A DNA stretch of 64,000 nt from Anoplopoma fimbria. Its lineage: Eukaryota; Chordata; Actinopteri; Perciformes; Anoplopomatidae. The position numbers and the translations under genes are program-made. The notes beneath the pieces were generated by a model. That model was not told the DNA's origin, made no database searches, and was given only the letters and a program-made list of their open reading frames with translations. Shown in pieces: positions 36,180-47,480 of the stretch; the first letter of the stretch is position 1; each line of letters opens with the position of its first letter. Location: positions 12,359,914 to 12,423,913 of the forward strand of contig NC_072469.1 of assembly GCF_027596085.1 (NCBI RefSeq), in the 5' to 3' direction.

Positions 36180-37260
36180 ATGTAAAAAGTGTAGTGTTTA
36201 GCTACTTTGCAGGAGCCATAAAGAAAATGAGAGGAAATGAAGGAATGGAGGGGATCAAGAGGGCGAAGAATTGTGCAAATGTTTACTTCTGCATTCAGGG
36301 CCAGATAATTAGAATGACATTTAAGCACAGCCGTCGTTTTTTCGAGCAGGTTTGTCCGGCGTCGGTGCTCGGCTTTTGTTTGGCAGCACATCATTAAATA
36401 CCAACACGGCATCAGTCTTGGGGGGGGCACGGCCGTGAACTCCGGGCCAAAACAAACGCTCATCAGCGGAGCGGCCGGCAGCATGAGAGCCGGAGGTGGG
36501 TGGAGCATCCTCCGAGGCTTCCCTCGGCTCCCAAATGAGGCGAAGCCGGTGCTTTTCCTGCCTAATATGCCGCTGACCCCTGACAAGCACTATCTCCTGG
36601 CTCAAGCTACGTTGGAGAAGCCCGGGAGGTCACATTAGCGGGCTAGTTATAACAGAGTGTCAAATGTCTGTCACCGCATTCCAGACATAAAAAAACGCTG
36701 CAGCCGCGCCATGAGTTGCCATCTATCTGAGGTTTTAATAAGTGACAACACTGGGCCACTCATAATGTATGGGCGGCCATTAGCCGAGAGGGGAGCCGGG
36801 CCTGCATGTGTGACATGATCCCTGTGTCTCCTCTCTTATTTCTCTACACTCTTTCTCCCCCCCACACTTGAATTAATGACACAGGCAACTTGCAGGACAG
36901 GATGTGTGGATCTAGTGCTCTCTCCATGTTATTTAAATGAGTCGTAACCCCTTTTCCCACTCAGGGGGGAGGGAGGGTGTCAAGCGTGGCGGTGCAGTAA
37001 GAGCAATGCGCAAAAGAACTTGGCTTTAACATAAGAGGGCCGAGCCGTGCTGTGTATGTTTTCGCATTAATGCAAAGGGGCCTTATCGATCCTGGATGCT
37101 GACTCTGGAATGAAGCCAGCGAGTTGGAAGATAAGCTCATTAGGCCCCGTTCATCCCTCCAGCCGCAGTCAACAACAGATAGACACCGAGATAAAAGAAA
37201 CAACAACATAAAACTCAGGTCACGCACGTCTCAAATGCTCAGGTGAAAGAGCAGCTTGTT
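36180..37260. promoter_or_regulatory. Candidate conserved non-coding block
   Basis: Long unique stretch with frequent CpG (for example 36355-36490), homeodomain cores (GATAATTAG about 36304, CATTAATGCAAA about 37066) and GATAAG. There are almost no simple repeats. Reverse frame 36092-36586 (164 residues) has no recognisable domain and overlaps other equally open frames, so I read this as CpG-rich regulatory DNA, not coding. Confidence 0.3.
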
Positions 37261-37517
37261 GAATATGTAGCTGCACATAAACCTGGTCTCTGGAGGGCGG
37301 AGATCCCTCTCTCACTCTCTATGGGCGACTGTAGAGCAACAGCGTGGAAATGAAAGAGTACACCGGTGCAGATTGACACACAGGCTGACAGAGGCTGAAG
37401 CCTGGGGGGCTCCGTGTGTAAGTGTGGGGGGGTCCTGGATTGGAGTTTAATAAATATATATTTAAATTTGGTGGATGTATTTTTGCAAAATTAATCAGGT
37501 CTTTGTCTGATGATGTT

Positions 37518-37795
37518 ATGGTAAATGGGAAATGGACTTGTACATGAATAGTGCTGAATAGTCTGGTCTTCCAACCACTCAAAGTGCTTTTACACATCAT
37601 TCACCCATTCACACCCATTCATACACTGATGACAGGGGCTACTATGCAAGGTGCCACCTGACCTTCAGGACTCTTACTAACCATTCATACCCATTCATAC
37701 ACCACAGCAACAGCCAATTTGAGGTGAAGTGTCTTGCCCTAGGACACATTGACATGGACGAGAGGATCAGCGGGGATTGAATGGGGGACGCCCAG
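37518..37795 (-). mobile_element. tRNA-SINE, copy 2, head degenerate
   Basis: On the minus strand it reads CATGTCAATGTGTCC, GGCAAGACACTTCACC, AGGTGGCACCTTGCAT, GTGTATGAATGGGTGTGAAT, AGCACTTTGAGTGG and a tail with CCATTTACCAT-like bases, matching the body and tail of the SINE at 55972-56295. The tRNA-like head is mostly lost, keeping only a weak B-box remnant (CAATCCCCG). Confidence 0.82.
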
Positions 37796-37800
37796 ATTCA

Positions 37801-40800
37801 TTTATCAGAAAATTGAAAAAAAATATTTATTTTTGATATGAATGGATGTTTATTATACACAATAAAATAGTATGTGTTGAACAGACGCAAAAACAAACAC
37901 CAAATGAGCTTATTTTAAAATGGGAAAATTCTGTTACGTTGCATTCTTTTATTGTTTTATAATTTCCCACCATGGGCTTCAGGTTAACCTGTCTGGTGGC
38001 TTGATGGACTAAAAACGTATACCTAGATGTAGACCATCCAGATCAGATTCACGTCTATGAACAAAAGTTAGCATTACATTCAGCGTTACACACCCAAACA
38101 CACTGTACACACAAATAGGTACAAATACAAAGTTGGTTTATAAAATACTTTAAATTTTACAATGTTTACATCCATATTTTGCATCGTTTACATCTACATT
38201 CATTTGTCAGGATTTGTCATTCTTTTTTTTTTAAGATAATTGTTTTGAGGACAAACATGCAGCGAAGGGCCCCGATTCCAACAAGTCTGCTTCAGTAAGG
38301 ACTCAACCTTTTCTACATGGGGCTCTTGTTTTTAAATCTATATTTGCAAAAGTAATCACGTACATTTCAAAAACACAGTTATTTAAACAAAGCATTAATC
38401 CAATCAGCAGTTACTAACAGGACACATCATCAGGTAGAGACAAACCTGTTCTGCCACTGTTAGCTAGATATCCCTCCCTTGAGTCCAGAGACAGAAAATG
38501 TTTTTTGAAATGAAAAAGTCATGTGGGAACCGACCCTAGCCCAGAATAAAGCTCCAAAAAGTGTGGCGCGGAAATATGACCCTGACACAAATTTACAGCC
38601 CACTCTTTTTTGTTATGTTAAAGTTTTTTTTCCTTTTTTTAGCAAGGTGGTCCACGGAACTGTTGGGCCTTAAGCTACGCAAGGTTAATATAATACAAAA
38701 AAACCTGTTATAATGAATACACAGGTACACTGACCAAGAGTGCTTTTTTATGGATCCTTTAAAATGGCTTTGCATGTGGTGAGTCACGTCTACGTCATGT
38801 ATCCGAGTGGCTGAAGGCATATGTGCTCTTTAAAATAATGAAATCCAGCAGAACATACGTTCATAACTTGTATACTGGTGTTGAGCATGGCATACAGAGA
38901 ATAGAACGGGCTTGGCGTTTTGGTAGAGTAAGCTCAGAGGTTTTCAGTCTCATTACTGGGGAGATTTGTGCACAGCCAGCTCCGCCGCCTCGTTTGAAAA
39001 GAGCACATCAATGAATGTTGTTGTCATGGTTTCCTTTGTTCCAGCCTGCTCGAAGGAGTCACTTTGGATCGCTGTAAACTTGCGGTTGCAAAGAAAGAGC
39101 GTGTGTGTGCCGTATGTGAGAGGTGACACGAGGACAGAAGATCCGCGGCGGACACAGCGTAAGCTTCACTAACCTTTTAGACGGGGGGAGGAGGGGGGGA
39201 CAAAGAGAAAAACAAACGCTGTTCGTTTTGAAGTTGCGTCCGACTGTTTCTGAATTTCATTTCAGAGAACATCCCTCGTTTTTTGCTCTACGTTGCTATA
39301 GTAACACATCTCTTTTAATTGTGGGGAAATATCTCAATTTAAATAACCCACGTTGCTTTGTAAGTCAAGTGAACAAATGACCGGAGCAAGCGTTCGGCAA
39401 ACTCGCGTCATGTCGTGATTTTTGTGAAAAAGCATTATTTCATTTTTGAAGCAGAGAAAGGAAAAGCCGAGTATGCAAAGGAATGGACAAGCTTGGTTTT
39501 AACTGGCGGCATCACAGTCTGACAGCAGATCACTACTGCTTGTATGCTGCCTCTGGGACCGGGTGGAAAAAGAAATAATTTCTTACTCTTTGATAGTTTT
39601 TCTCCATATACATATACAGAATTGCATGATCAGATTGCTAGAAAGAGTCACAGATGCACTACACCATGACTCGATATGGCAAAAACAGCATGAGCAACTT
39701 CACTATCTACACATGGGTATAAATACTCAAGTTCACTGGAAGATCTGCGATAATGTTTGTGGATTTCAGAGTGAAACAGAATGCGTAGGTGGGGTTTAGT
39801 TCCAAAAAAGATTTGGTCCAATCGTTCAGGGATTTCATTAGAGGCCACCAGGATCTACTTTACTTATAAACCTAAATTGCCACAGCAGTTGATGCAGCAT
39901 TAAACTACATTGGGATTGACAGCGGATTGATCCTCCCACAGGTGGTTCCTGGTGGGACACCGCTAGAAGACACCGCTAGAAGCTGTAGAAGACACCTTTC
40001 TGTGTTTGTTAAATGAGGATGAGGAGGACCAGGAGGACAAGGAGGAAAAGGAGGACAAGGACAAGGGAATCATAAAAGAAATGAGATCTTGTCAAAATAA
40101 ACTTGAATTAAATGTTCAATCTGATTTTTTATTTTGGAAAATTAACTAGATTTGAAGGATTAATCAATTCAACTTTATAAAAAATAGCCGATATATCAAT
40201 TGATAGAAAAGTAGTCGTCTATGGCAGCCCTAGTCTTTGGATGGGCACCACTTTGTTCCAGACTGAAATATCTTAGGAACTTTTGGATACATTGCCATGA
40301 AATTTAGTTAATGGTCCCCAGAGAATGAATTCTACTGACTTTTGTGATCCCCTGACTTCTCTTGCAGCACCATGTTCGACTTTTGTGAATGATTTCGACG
40401 TTAATTGAAATAACTTTGTTGATCCTCTTAGTTTTTATTAAGTGCCACCATCAGGTAAAAAAAATTCCAATACCTGTCCAATACTTTTTTATTTTATGAC
40501 CAAATACCTGCAAAACAAATGACAAACCCATCTGCCTCAGCTGTACTTTGTGTTGAATGTTGTGCACCTTGTGACTGCTAGCATTGCTATAGACTCTTAA
40601 GCTTGTCCCAACTGTAACATTTACCGTCGACCATAATTAGCATGTCCACATACTGGAAGAAAATTATTGCCATTGGTTGTTAAAAATGTAATCGAACATA
40701 ATCCAGGTTTTTACATTTTCATCTAATATCATCATAATTCACTGGTTATACATTTTTGTTTGGAGTGTTTGTGACAAAAATGGGAATTGCAGTTATTTAT

Positions 40801-41053
40801 TTTGTAATGCGCACAAATAAATGTTTTGGCTGTACTGAGTGTGGCCACTTCGCCTCTCCAATAGTGCTGGCAAAAATAATGAAGGAACAAATGTTTTGCA
40901 TCAAAGCTCGATGTGTACCGGGCCTCTGTGCTGCCTCCAGGAAGTGACCACATACTCATAAACCTTAGTCCGACACTGACAAAATGTCTCGTCTTCTCAA
41001 CACCTAAGCGATCTGGTACTACTCCCTAATTTGTTTGATATTCAAATGTATGG
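37801..41053. other. AT-rich non-coding DNA, no gene supported
   Basis: A GGA/GAC purine-rich low-complexity tract lies at 40016-40068. The 38940-39180 part has higher complexity and CpG but no recognisable frame. Everything else is AT-rich and featureless. Confidence 0.42.
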
Positions 41054-41260
41054 AGGCATAGACTGTATACATGAAGTGGACGTAGTCATCAAGATGTCAC
41101 CCATTGGTTTGTGGATTGCTCATTTGAATCTTCGAGTTTGGAAATTTCACCTTGGCTTTTTTGCAACCGAAGGAAAGTTACTGTATTTGGAATGTGGAGG
41201 AGTGACGTAGAGACGCCATATACGTCTCTGGAAGTGGTAGTGACCTGTCAATCATATGCA
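41054..41260 (+). repeat. Dispersed repeat family A, copy 4 (5' half only)
   Basis: Begins with the family terminal word CATAGACTGTATAC (41058) and carries GTCACCCATTGG, TTTTTTGCAACC and GGAGGAGTGACGTAGAGACG. It stops after GTGACCTGTCAATCAT. The 3' half with the CTCF-like word is absent. Confidence 0.78.
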
Positions 41261-41869
41261 TTTACTGTAGTTATTAATGCCTTATGACAAATCAAACACG
41301 TTATCATGTTGGTTCACTTTATTTTAATCATATACTTATGGCAAATACTTATGTTACATATTAACTGTTCTTGCATTTTTCACAACTTATTTCAACTCAT
41401 GCACCTTAGCCTTGACAATTAAATGTTGTACTTACAATATATGTATTAAAAGACATATTTGCTGAACTTTGGTATCAACCTCACTTCATTGCTTTGTTCT
41501 GTTCTTGCCTCGCCATTCTTTTTATATATTTCTTACCTCATTTTTCCCAGTTATACAACCCTGGTTTGGACCGAGAGCCACATTGTGTGTGTGTGTGTCT
41601 GATGGATTTTTGTTTATAGATGTTATTCATGTAATTTGCATGCAAAATAGTTCTACCCAACCAGCAGACAAAAAAATTCAACCCGCGGCGACACTTCAAA
41701 AGTAGACCCGGCAACACTGGAGATGAGTTTTAAAACAGAAAACGGCATGAGATCATGACACGTTCAATAATCGGATATAGAATTTACTATTTTGTTTTGA
41801 CACAGCATTCCAATCTACATTGAAGAATACAACTTTGTACCGGGTCCACCCCCTCTACTGTCTTAAACA
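41261..41869. other. AT-rich non-coding DNA, nothing recognised
   Basis: No gene or repeat family is evident. Confidence 0.45.
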
Positions 41870-42400
41870 TGTCAGAGTACACTGCGGTCCATTTCCCATT
41901 CTGACCAGTGGCATTTTGAAATAATCTCATCACAAAGCCTCAAAATGACTTTGGTGCTTCCTCCCTTGAAAGATTCATCGTTTTTTGGGTCTGTCATCTT
42001 TTAAAAAAAAATTCAGCCTGGAAGTCTATCACTGGGGGAGTGAAATAAAACAACAGGGCCAGTTGACAAGTGTGGAGAATGATGGAAACTCACTTTGCCG
42101 ACGGGCAGCGGTCCTGCCTGCAGGACGCTGCCAGTGACAGGAGGGACTGCAGACTGTTTGCTGGAACTATCTGAACCCGTGAGCCATTTATCAGGTGGAC
42201 TGTAATGAACAAAAGCACTATCTCCAAACTTTTTGTCCGCCGTTCGATACCATATCTGTCCTCTGTCGCTATCTAGTTAGTGCCGCTCTGAGGGATCGCC
42301 GTGTCTGACATTTGGGACTTGTCAGACACAGTGATGGATGATTGAGGGGGCTGTGGTAACGCGTCTACCTAAACGTTCGCTCTGTTGAGGGATTCTGAGC
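41870..42400. promoter_or_regulatory. Candidate conserved non-coding block with two small hairpins
   Basis: Unique DNA with a GC-rich near-perfect inverted repeat at 42104-42132 (13 bp, one bulged G, 2-nt loop) and a 9-bp inverted repeat GTGTCTGAC/GTCAGACAC at 42301-42309 and 42321-42329. The composition suggests constraint, but no comparative data are at hand. Confidence 0.28.
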
Positions 42401-42838
42401 TTTCTTTCTCAACCAGGTTCTTCTAAACACGGCAGCTGGCTCTGTTTTTTTTTAACCAGCAGTCCTGCCGAGCATCGTTGCAGCACAGATTCTGTACAAT
42501 GTAAAGATAAACTTCTCTCTCAATACAAGGAAAAGTGAAAGCTGAGATTTTCAGCAATACTGTGGGAATTTGTATAATTAAATCATTACTTGAACTTCCT
42601 GTCTGATTTATTTATTATTGTGCATTCTTGACTTAATTGGTTTCTCCAGCGGTAACAGTGAGATTTTTTTCAGTGCTGTACTGGATCTGGACCAAAGAAA
42701 AAGGAAAACTGATGCAAGAACATTTAGATCCTGAAACGGGTTCACTCTTTTCTGTGAGATTTGTTTCTTTGAATGTTCCAAGTCAGATTCACCGGGAGAA
42801 CTCCACAAACTTTAAGGGCTTTGATAATGCTATAAAGA

Positions 42839-42882
42839 TGCTCATATGCTAATATTAGCATGGTAATATTAGCATATGAGCA
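42839..42882. repeat. Perfect 19-bp inverted repeat with 6-nt loop
   Basis: TGCTCATATGCTAATATTA (42839-42857), then loop GCATGG, then the exact complement at 42864-42882. Nothing nearby suggests a transposon end. Confidence 0.96.
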
Positions 42883-44262
42883 ACTTTACCCCTGCTTAAC
42901 GGTGCTATATAATCTGTCATCCTCTGTCCATGGACAAGTTTCATCCACAAACATGTTACCAACGAGTTAAGAAAAGACTTCACAATGCTTCTATTCCTGC
43001 TTTCCTAAATGTAGACAAGACTGTAGACAAACAAAAAAACAAGTTTAGAAGTGTCATTTTTTATTATTAGAGGAATCAAAACATTGACCGAATATCAAAG
43101 GTGCTTCATACAAGATCTGGAGCATTTCTATTGCCTCCATGCAGCGCTCAACATTGCGATAGCTGAGCCGGCGGCTTGCAGCTAACAGCGGCAACATTAC
43201 AGTGTTACCGTATTTACCTGAAGGGGAACCGTGTTATCAGCTGTATCAGAGCAGTGCAGAGCAAGGACCATGAGCTAACCTGTGGGGCGCGCTCACATGC
43301 ACTAAAAGGCATGCACAGCCCGGCTATGTTAAAAAAGGAGGGAAAAGGTCGGATTACAACACACACAGAGGGAGAGTGACTCAGGTAGACATTACTCCAT
43401 CTATATCCTTATTTGTTTGCTGCTATAATAATGTTCTGAACATTTTATTTAAAACCCTTTATAGTACAGCTGCCAACAGTGTGATCAGAGCAGCACACCT
43501 AAGGACATAAAGACAGAAAAGTTCATCATAAAGGCTGTAAAGAAAAGCAGTTGATGACTTCTATGAGACTCAGTCAGGAAACATGGAGAACATGAGTTTA
43601 AAACATGGATATGCTAAAGGCTGGAGCTGGAGGGCGTTCTCTATTGTTCTTATTGCACAAACCCAAACCAACAATGTGTTAGTACGTTTCTCTTTAAGTC
43701 TCTGACTTCCATACTCTTTTTGTGGCTCTCAGCTCCAAGCTCATTTGTGCCTACTGACGCAAATATATATCTCTTTCATGTTAAAAGCCCGGTAATCTCC
43801 TAAAACAGCTGGGCCATGCTGTTTTTTAACAAACCTTCTTAAACAGGAGGAAAAAGTGCAGGTTTGACGGTTTCTTTCAGCCGTCTCTGTCTATACAGGA
43901 TGTAACGAAAAGCTTGAGATCCAGATTAGATCTTGAATGAATGAAATAGTATGGTTCATACCGACAGTTTTTACTCCGCCACCAGTGGTTGTATTTCTGT
44001 ATGATGTTCCATGTGATAAAATGTTGTGTATCTGGGATAAGAAATAAGTGTTTGTCTTTATATGTATTATTTATGATCATATTCACATTTCATATGAAGA
44101 CCCTGGCCAATTGTAACACTTGTAAGTAGATACATTCCCTTAAAATCTGTCATAATTTACGGTAATATTTAAAATACAGCATGATCATTCAATATGTCTT
44201 CATACTTTCTATCATAATTAATTATTTAATGTTGTAATGAACACTGGGTCATAGATAAATGA
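42883..44262. other. AT-rich non-coding DNA, no gene seen
   Basis: The 43672-43810 phrase (GTGTTAGTACGTTTCTC, GCTCATTTGTGCCTACTG) resembles 35255-35340 and is probably a dispersed repeat. Confidence 0.42.
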
Positions 44263-44277
44263 ACACACACACACACA

Positions 44278-44316
<39 letters not shown>
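44263..44316. repeat. (CA)n microsatellite
   Basis: CA array with one GA interruption near 44277. Confidence 0.95.
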
Positions 44317-44317
<1 letters not shown>

Positions 44318-44446
44318 CACAGGCCGTGCAAGGTGGTGTAATAGCAAAGCAGGTCCGGTGAGAAGGGCTTTACCATGCATGGATGATAGGCTCGGTCTTC
44401 CCTTTTACATTCACAAAGCCAATTCCCCAACCTCCATATCTCAGAG

Positions 44447-44448
<2 letters not shown>

Positions 44449-44535
<87 letters not shown>
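44449..44535. repeat. (CA)43 microsatellite
   Basis: Long pure CA dinucleotide array. The 104- and 125-residue frames in this area derive from it and its neighbour. Confidence 0.97.
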
Positions 44536-44541
<6 letters not shown>

Positions 44542-44654
44542 GAGCTCTCTGCTTCCCTAGCTTCCCCTCTCTGATTGCAATTAGTGAATTATGCACTTGG
44601 ACTTTGGCCAGCTATGCAGGATTAAATTATTCATAAATGTTAATAGGCGCTGCC

Positions 44655-45730
44655 TCTCTCTCTCTCACACTCCCTCTCTCTCTCTCTCTCTCTCAAGGTG
44701 TATTTCCATCCAGATGTTTTAATGCACATTTTCAATATGCGCATAGTAAAACCTGAGTGGAAAAAGCAGAACATTTGAAAATTTTCATTTCATTTTCTAA
44801 CGCCTGGCAAAGGCGGATAAGTTGGTTTATTGATAACAGCAAGGTGCAATGGAAACAGATTTAGCAAATAATTGAAGTGCATGAGACACGCAACTTTAAC
44901 ATCTACCTGCTCTTCCGCTCGCTGAGTAGAAGAAATTTGAGTCTCCTCATCGCTCCACACAGATATGATGTCGTTTTTCCGCACATTTATACATGAATGA
45001 AACATAAACATCATATTTCCATCCAGCTTTCTCCATTGTTTTTCACCGCTTGACGTTCAACTGGCTCTCTTTTAACCACGTCGTCTTGTTGCGCCCTCTT
45101 CTTCAAACAATTGTAAAACAGCTTAGTATCATGGCAGGTTGGAAATAGTCACGCAATGCAGTCTATCGTTTTCACATTCTCCGTTTTTTGGGGGGGGTTT
45201 TGTATTGCTCAGGACGAAAGCAATGCCATAAGAAAGTCAAATAGGGGAAACAAAATAAATAGATCCAACGGTCGGACCAAGCTGTGTAGTATTAAATATC
45301 GATTAAGACCACTTACGAGGGCGCCTATGGGGATGGTTCCAACTAAAACTGGTGTTCGACACCGATTTGTGGTATAGAATGTAACATAACTTACATCTTG
45401 TAACATGTTGTCTTGCCAAAGAACAGTTGTTCCTTGAGACATGGAAAAAAAGGACAATTTGTGTCCCTATACACGATACCAATGGATTGGATATTTCAGG
45501 AATTGTCGTAAGGCTATGCTGGGTATAATGGTGATGATGGGCGCCACCTACTGCTTGTCTTGATGACCCACCTCCTAATAATGGCAACAGTAGTGGATGG
45601 AAATGAGAATAAATTTAGATTTTTTCAAAATTCGGTTAAAATTGCGATGAATTTGGATGGAAACCTGGCTGATGACTCTCTCTATCTCTCTGCCTGACTC
45701 TCTATTTCTCTCTCTTCTACACTCTCTCAT
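44655..45730. repeat. (CT)n tract split by a transposon insertion
   Basis: CT-rich DNA at 44655-44693 and again at 45675-45730 flanks the DNA transposon at 44695-45668. It reads as one former pyrimidine tract. Confidence 0.6.
44695..45668. mobile_element. Non-autonomous DNA transposon with TTTCCATCC-type inverted ends
   Basis: The left end carries AGGTGTATTTCCATCCAGAT. The right end, read in reverse, gives CCAGGTTTCCATCCAAAT. A second inverted pair of the same motif lies inside, at 45015-45025 and (reversed) 45592-45604. It contains ATATGCGCATAG near the left end, which I recall from a widespread fish repeat with CAGGTTTCCATCC termini. No transposase frame is present. The superfamily cannot be set because the target duplication is hidden in CT repeat. 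Confidence 0.65.
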
Positions 45731-45925
45731 CCCTCCAGTCCCCGGCTCATGCAGCCCATGCCGGAGAGAGATAATATTGACCTTTTCATTGGGGCATGTT
45801 ATTAGGAGCTGCTCTCTATTAAAACAAATGATGACATTGTCTGTAAAGCACAATACAATAAGTCATTTCAAAGGGATTACTTTGGCTTCCGCCCGGCGAG
45901 AGCGAAGAGTAAACTCAATACGGCT
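45700..45925. promoter_or_regulatory. Candidate conserved non-coding block
   Basis: Unique DNA after the CT tract with GATAATATTGACC, TTATTAGGAGC and ACAAATGATGACATTG. The texture is enhancer-like; there is no direct proof. Confidence 0.22.
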
Positions 45926-46654
45926 CTAGAAAGTCAAACTAAAATGAACAATGATGAATGAAGTAAACAGTACGACCTCACATTTAGCAGCACACAGCCT
46001 GTGATGCAGCCTCGCGTTTGACTATAGCACTGTGCATTTGCATACAGCAGCTAACGGTGCACAATCCTAGCCATTCATTACTGTCTGCAAAAATCCTTTT
46101 ATCACTATTTTTGTATTAAAGGTGCTGCACACAGCAGTTTTTAAATAGCAGTATGTCTTCGACACATTCGTTTTTATATCCTGGTACGGTGTAATTAATG
46201 TAAACAAATGATGTTTGCTTCGTTCTTTATACAGTTAACGGTCTAGTGGTATTGGTGTTGTTGTCTCCCTTAATGAAGACAACGTTTCCCATCGGCCTTG
46301 TAGCTTCCCCTCCAAGTTCCTCATCAGACAGAGCACCATTTAGCTTTTTTTATTATTTTTTTATTTCAATGAGAGTGATGCATTTTGTGTGACTTTTGCT
46401 GAATACCCAGAGCCATATGGCTAAACCAAAAGTGGTTACCATGATCTGAACAGAAATCAGCAGAAGGCAACATTTTGGGTAAGTTGTTTTTATGAAATCA
46501 ACTCTTTGGTAGCTTACCATTCATGCTTCGTGTTGAGCTAATGACAGCATTCATTCGTCACGCTGGTCTCATCCAGCATTCGTATCAGTACCTAGGAAAA
46601 ATATTGTCCTGTAATTCGCCAACATTTTTTCAGATGTTATCCACGCAATCTTGA
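45926..46654. other. AT-rich non-coding DNA, nothing recognised
   Basis: No gene or repeat family is evident. Confidence 0.42.
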
Positions 46655-47010
46655 ACGAGGAAGTATAAAGACCGCTAAATCATACACAACAACAAACAGC
46701 GTTCTTTCAGCCAGGAGACCGCAGTTTAATGTTGATGTTTTTGACAAGTAATTTGCGTACATCAGTAACGGTATTTCTGTTGTTATTTTAAACCCAAACA
46801 ACGATCTTTTCCTTAACGTTTTTGTTGCCTTAACCTAACTAAGTATTTCACAATCTATTCCTAAATCCAACAAAGTATTTTGGTTGCCTAAACCTAACTC
46901 AGTTTACTGTAAAGAAGGAACCTTATTTTGAGCGGTAATTGAAAAGGGTAGCAGGGTTTTGTAAGAAAACGCATGAAAATGAGGAGTAACTTTTCGTAGG
47001 ATATTAGATG
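46655..47010. repeat. Dispersed repeat with GCCTAAACCTAACT units
   Basis: Two internal copies of a TTG(C)CTTAACCTAACTAAG / TTGCCTAAACCTAACTCAG unit lie at about 46823-46842 and 46880-46904. The left part (CGTTCTTTCAGCCAGGAGACC) fits a repeat I recall from other percomorph fish. No coding capacity. Confidence 0.5.
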
Positions 47011-47254
47011 AACCGATGAATGAGGATATGTTGCATTCGTTGTTTGAAAAGCAAAAATCTAAAAAACATGCAACAAAACTGCAAAATGACAGTTCGAGAA
47101 AAGGAGTGAGTATTGTTAAGTTGTTATAAGGCCACGAAAACTCTTAAGGAGGGTTCAGGGTGGACGGTACAAAGCATCATGACCTTAAACATCAATTGAA
47201 TCTCATTTCCTGCCAACAGTCAGTGTTGTGATTCATGTTCCTTCCTTCACTTTA

Positions 47255-47480
47255 AAGGGGAACTCAACTGATATAACACGGCGGAGAGTTTCCAGCAGCA
47301 GTTTCCTCAAGTGATGTCACTTGAGTCAGGGTCCGTTGGGTCTGAAGACTACAAGTTTGAAAATTAACACAAATGTGGAGGTGTAAAGTCCAAAAGAAGG
47401 GATCTAAACAAACCTCTGTATCCCGCTGCTCATCTCTGCTGCAGGCTAGAGGCTCCAGTCAATTTGCTTTGTGGATAATG
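47255..47480. repeat. Probable dispersed repeat with a 9+9 palindrome
   Basis: CTCAAGTGA-TG-TCACTTGAG at 47306-47325 sits in a segment (AGTCAGGGTCCGTTGGGTCT following) that I believe recurs in other fish genomes. It occurs once here. Confidence 0.4.

Noticed and set aside
36092..36586. 164-residue reverse frame as a gene
   Set aside because: Overlaps open frames on both strands in CpG-rich DNA; the protein shows no motif.
44218..44636. Cys-Val and Thr-His repeat proteins on both strands
   Set aside because: Pure translation of CA/GT microsatellites; the same applies to 20521-20931 and 63620-63969.
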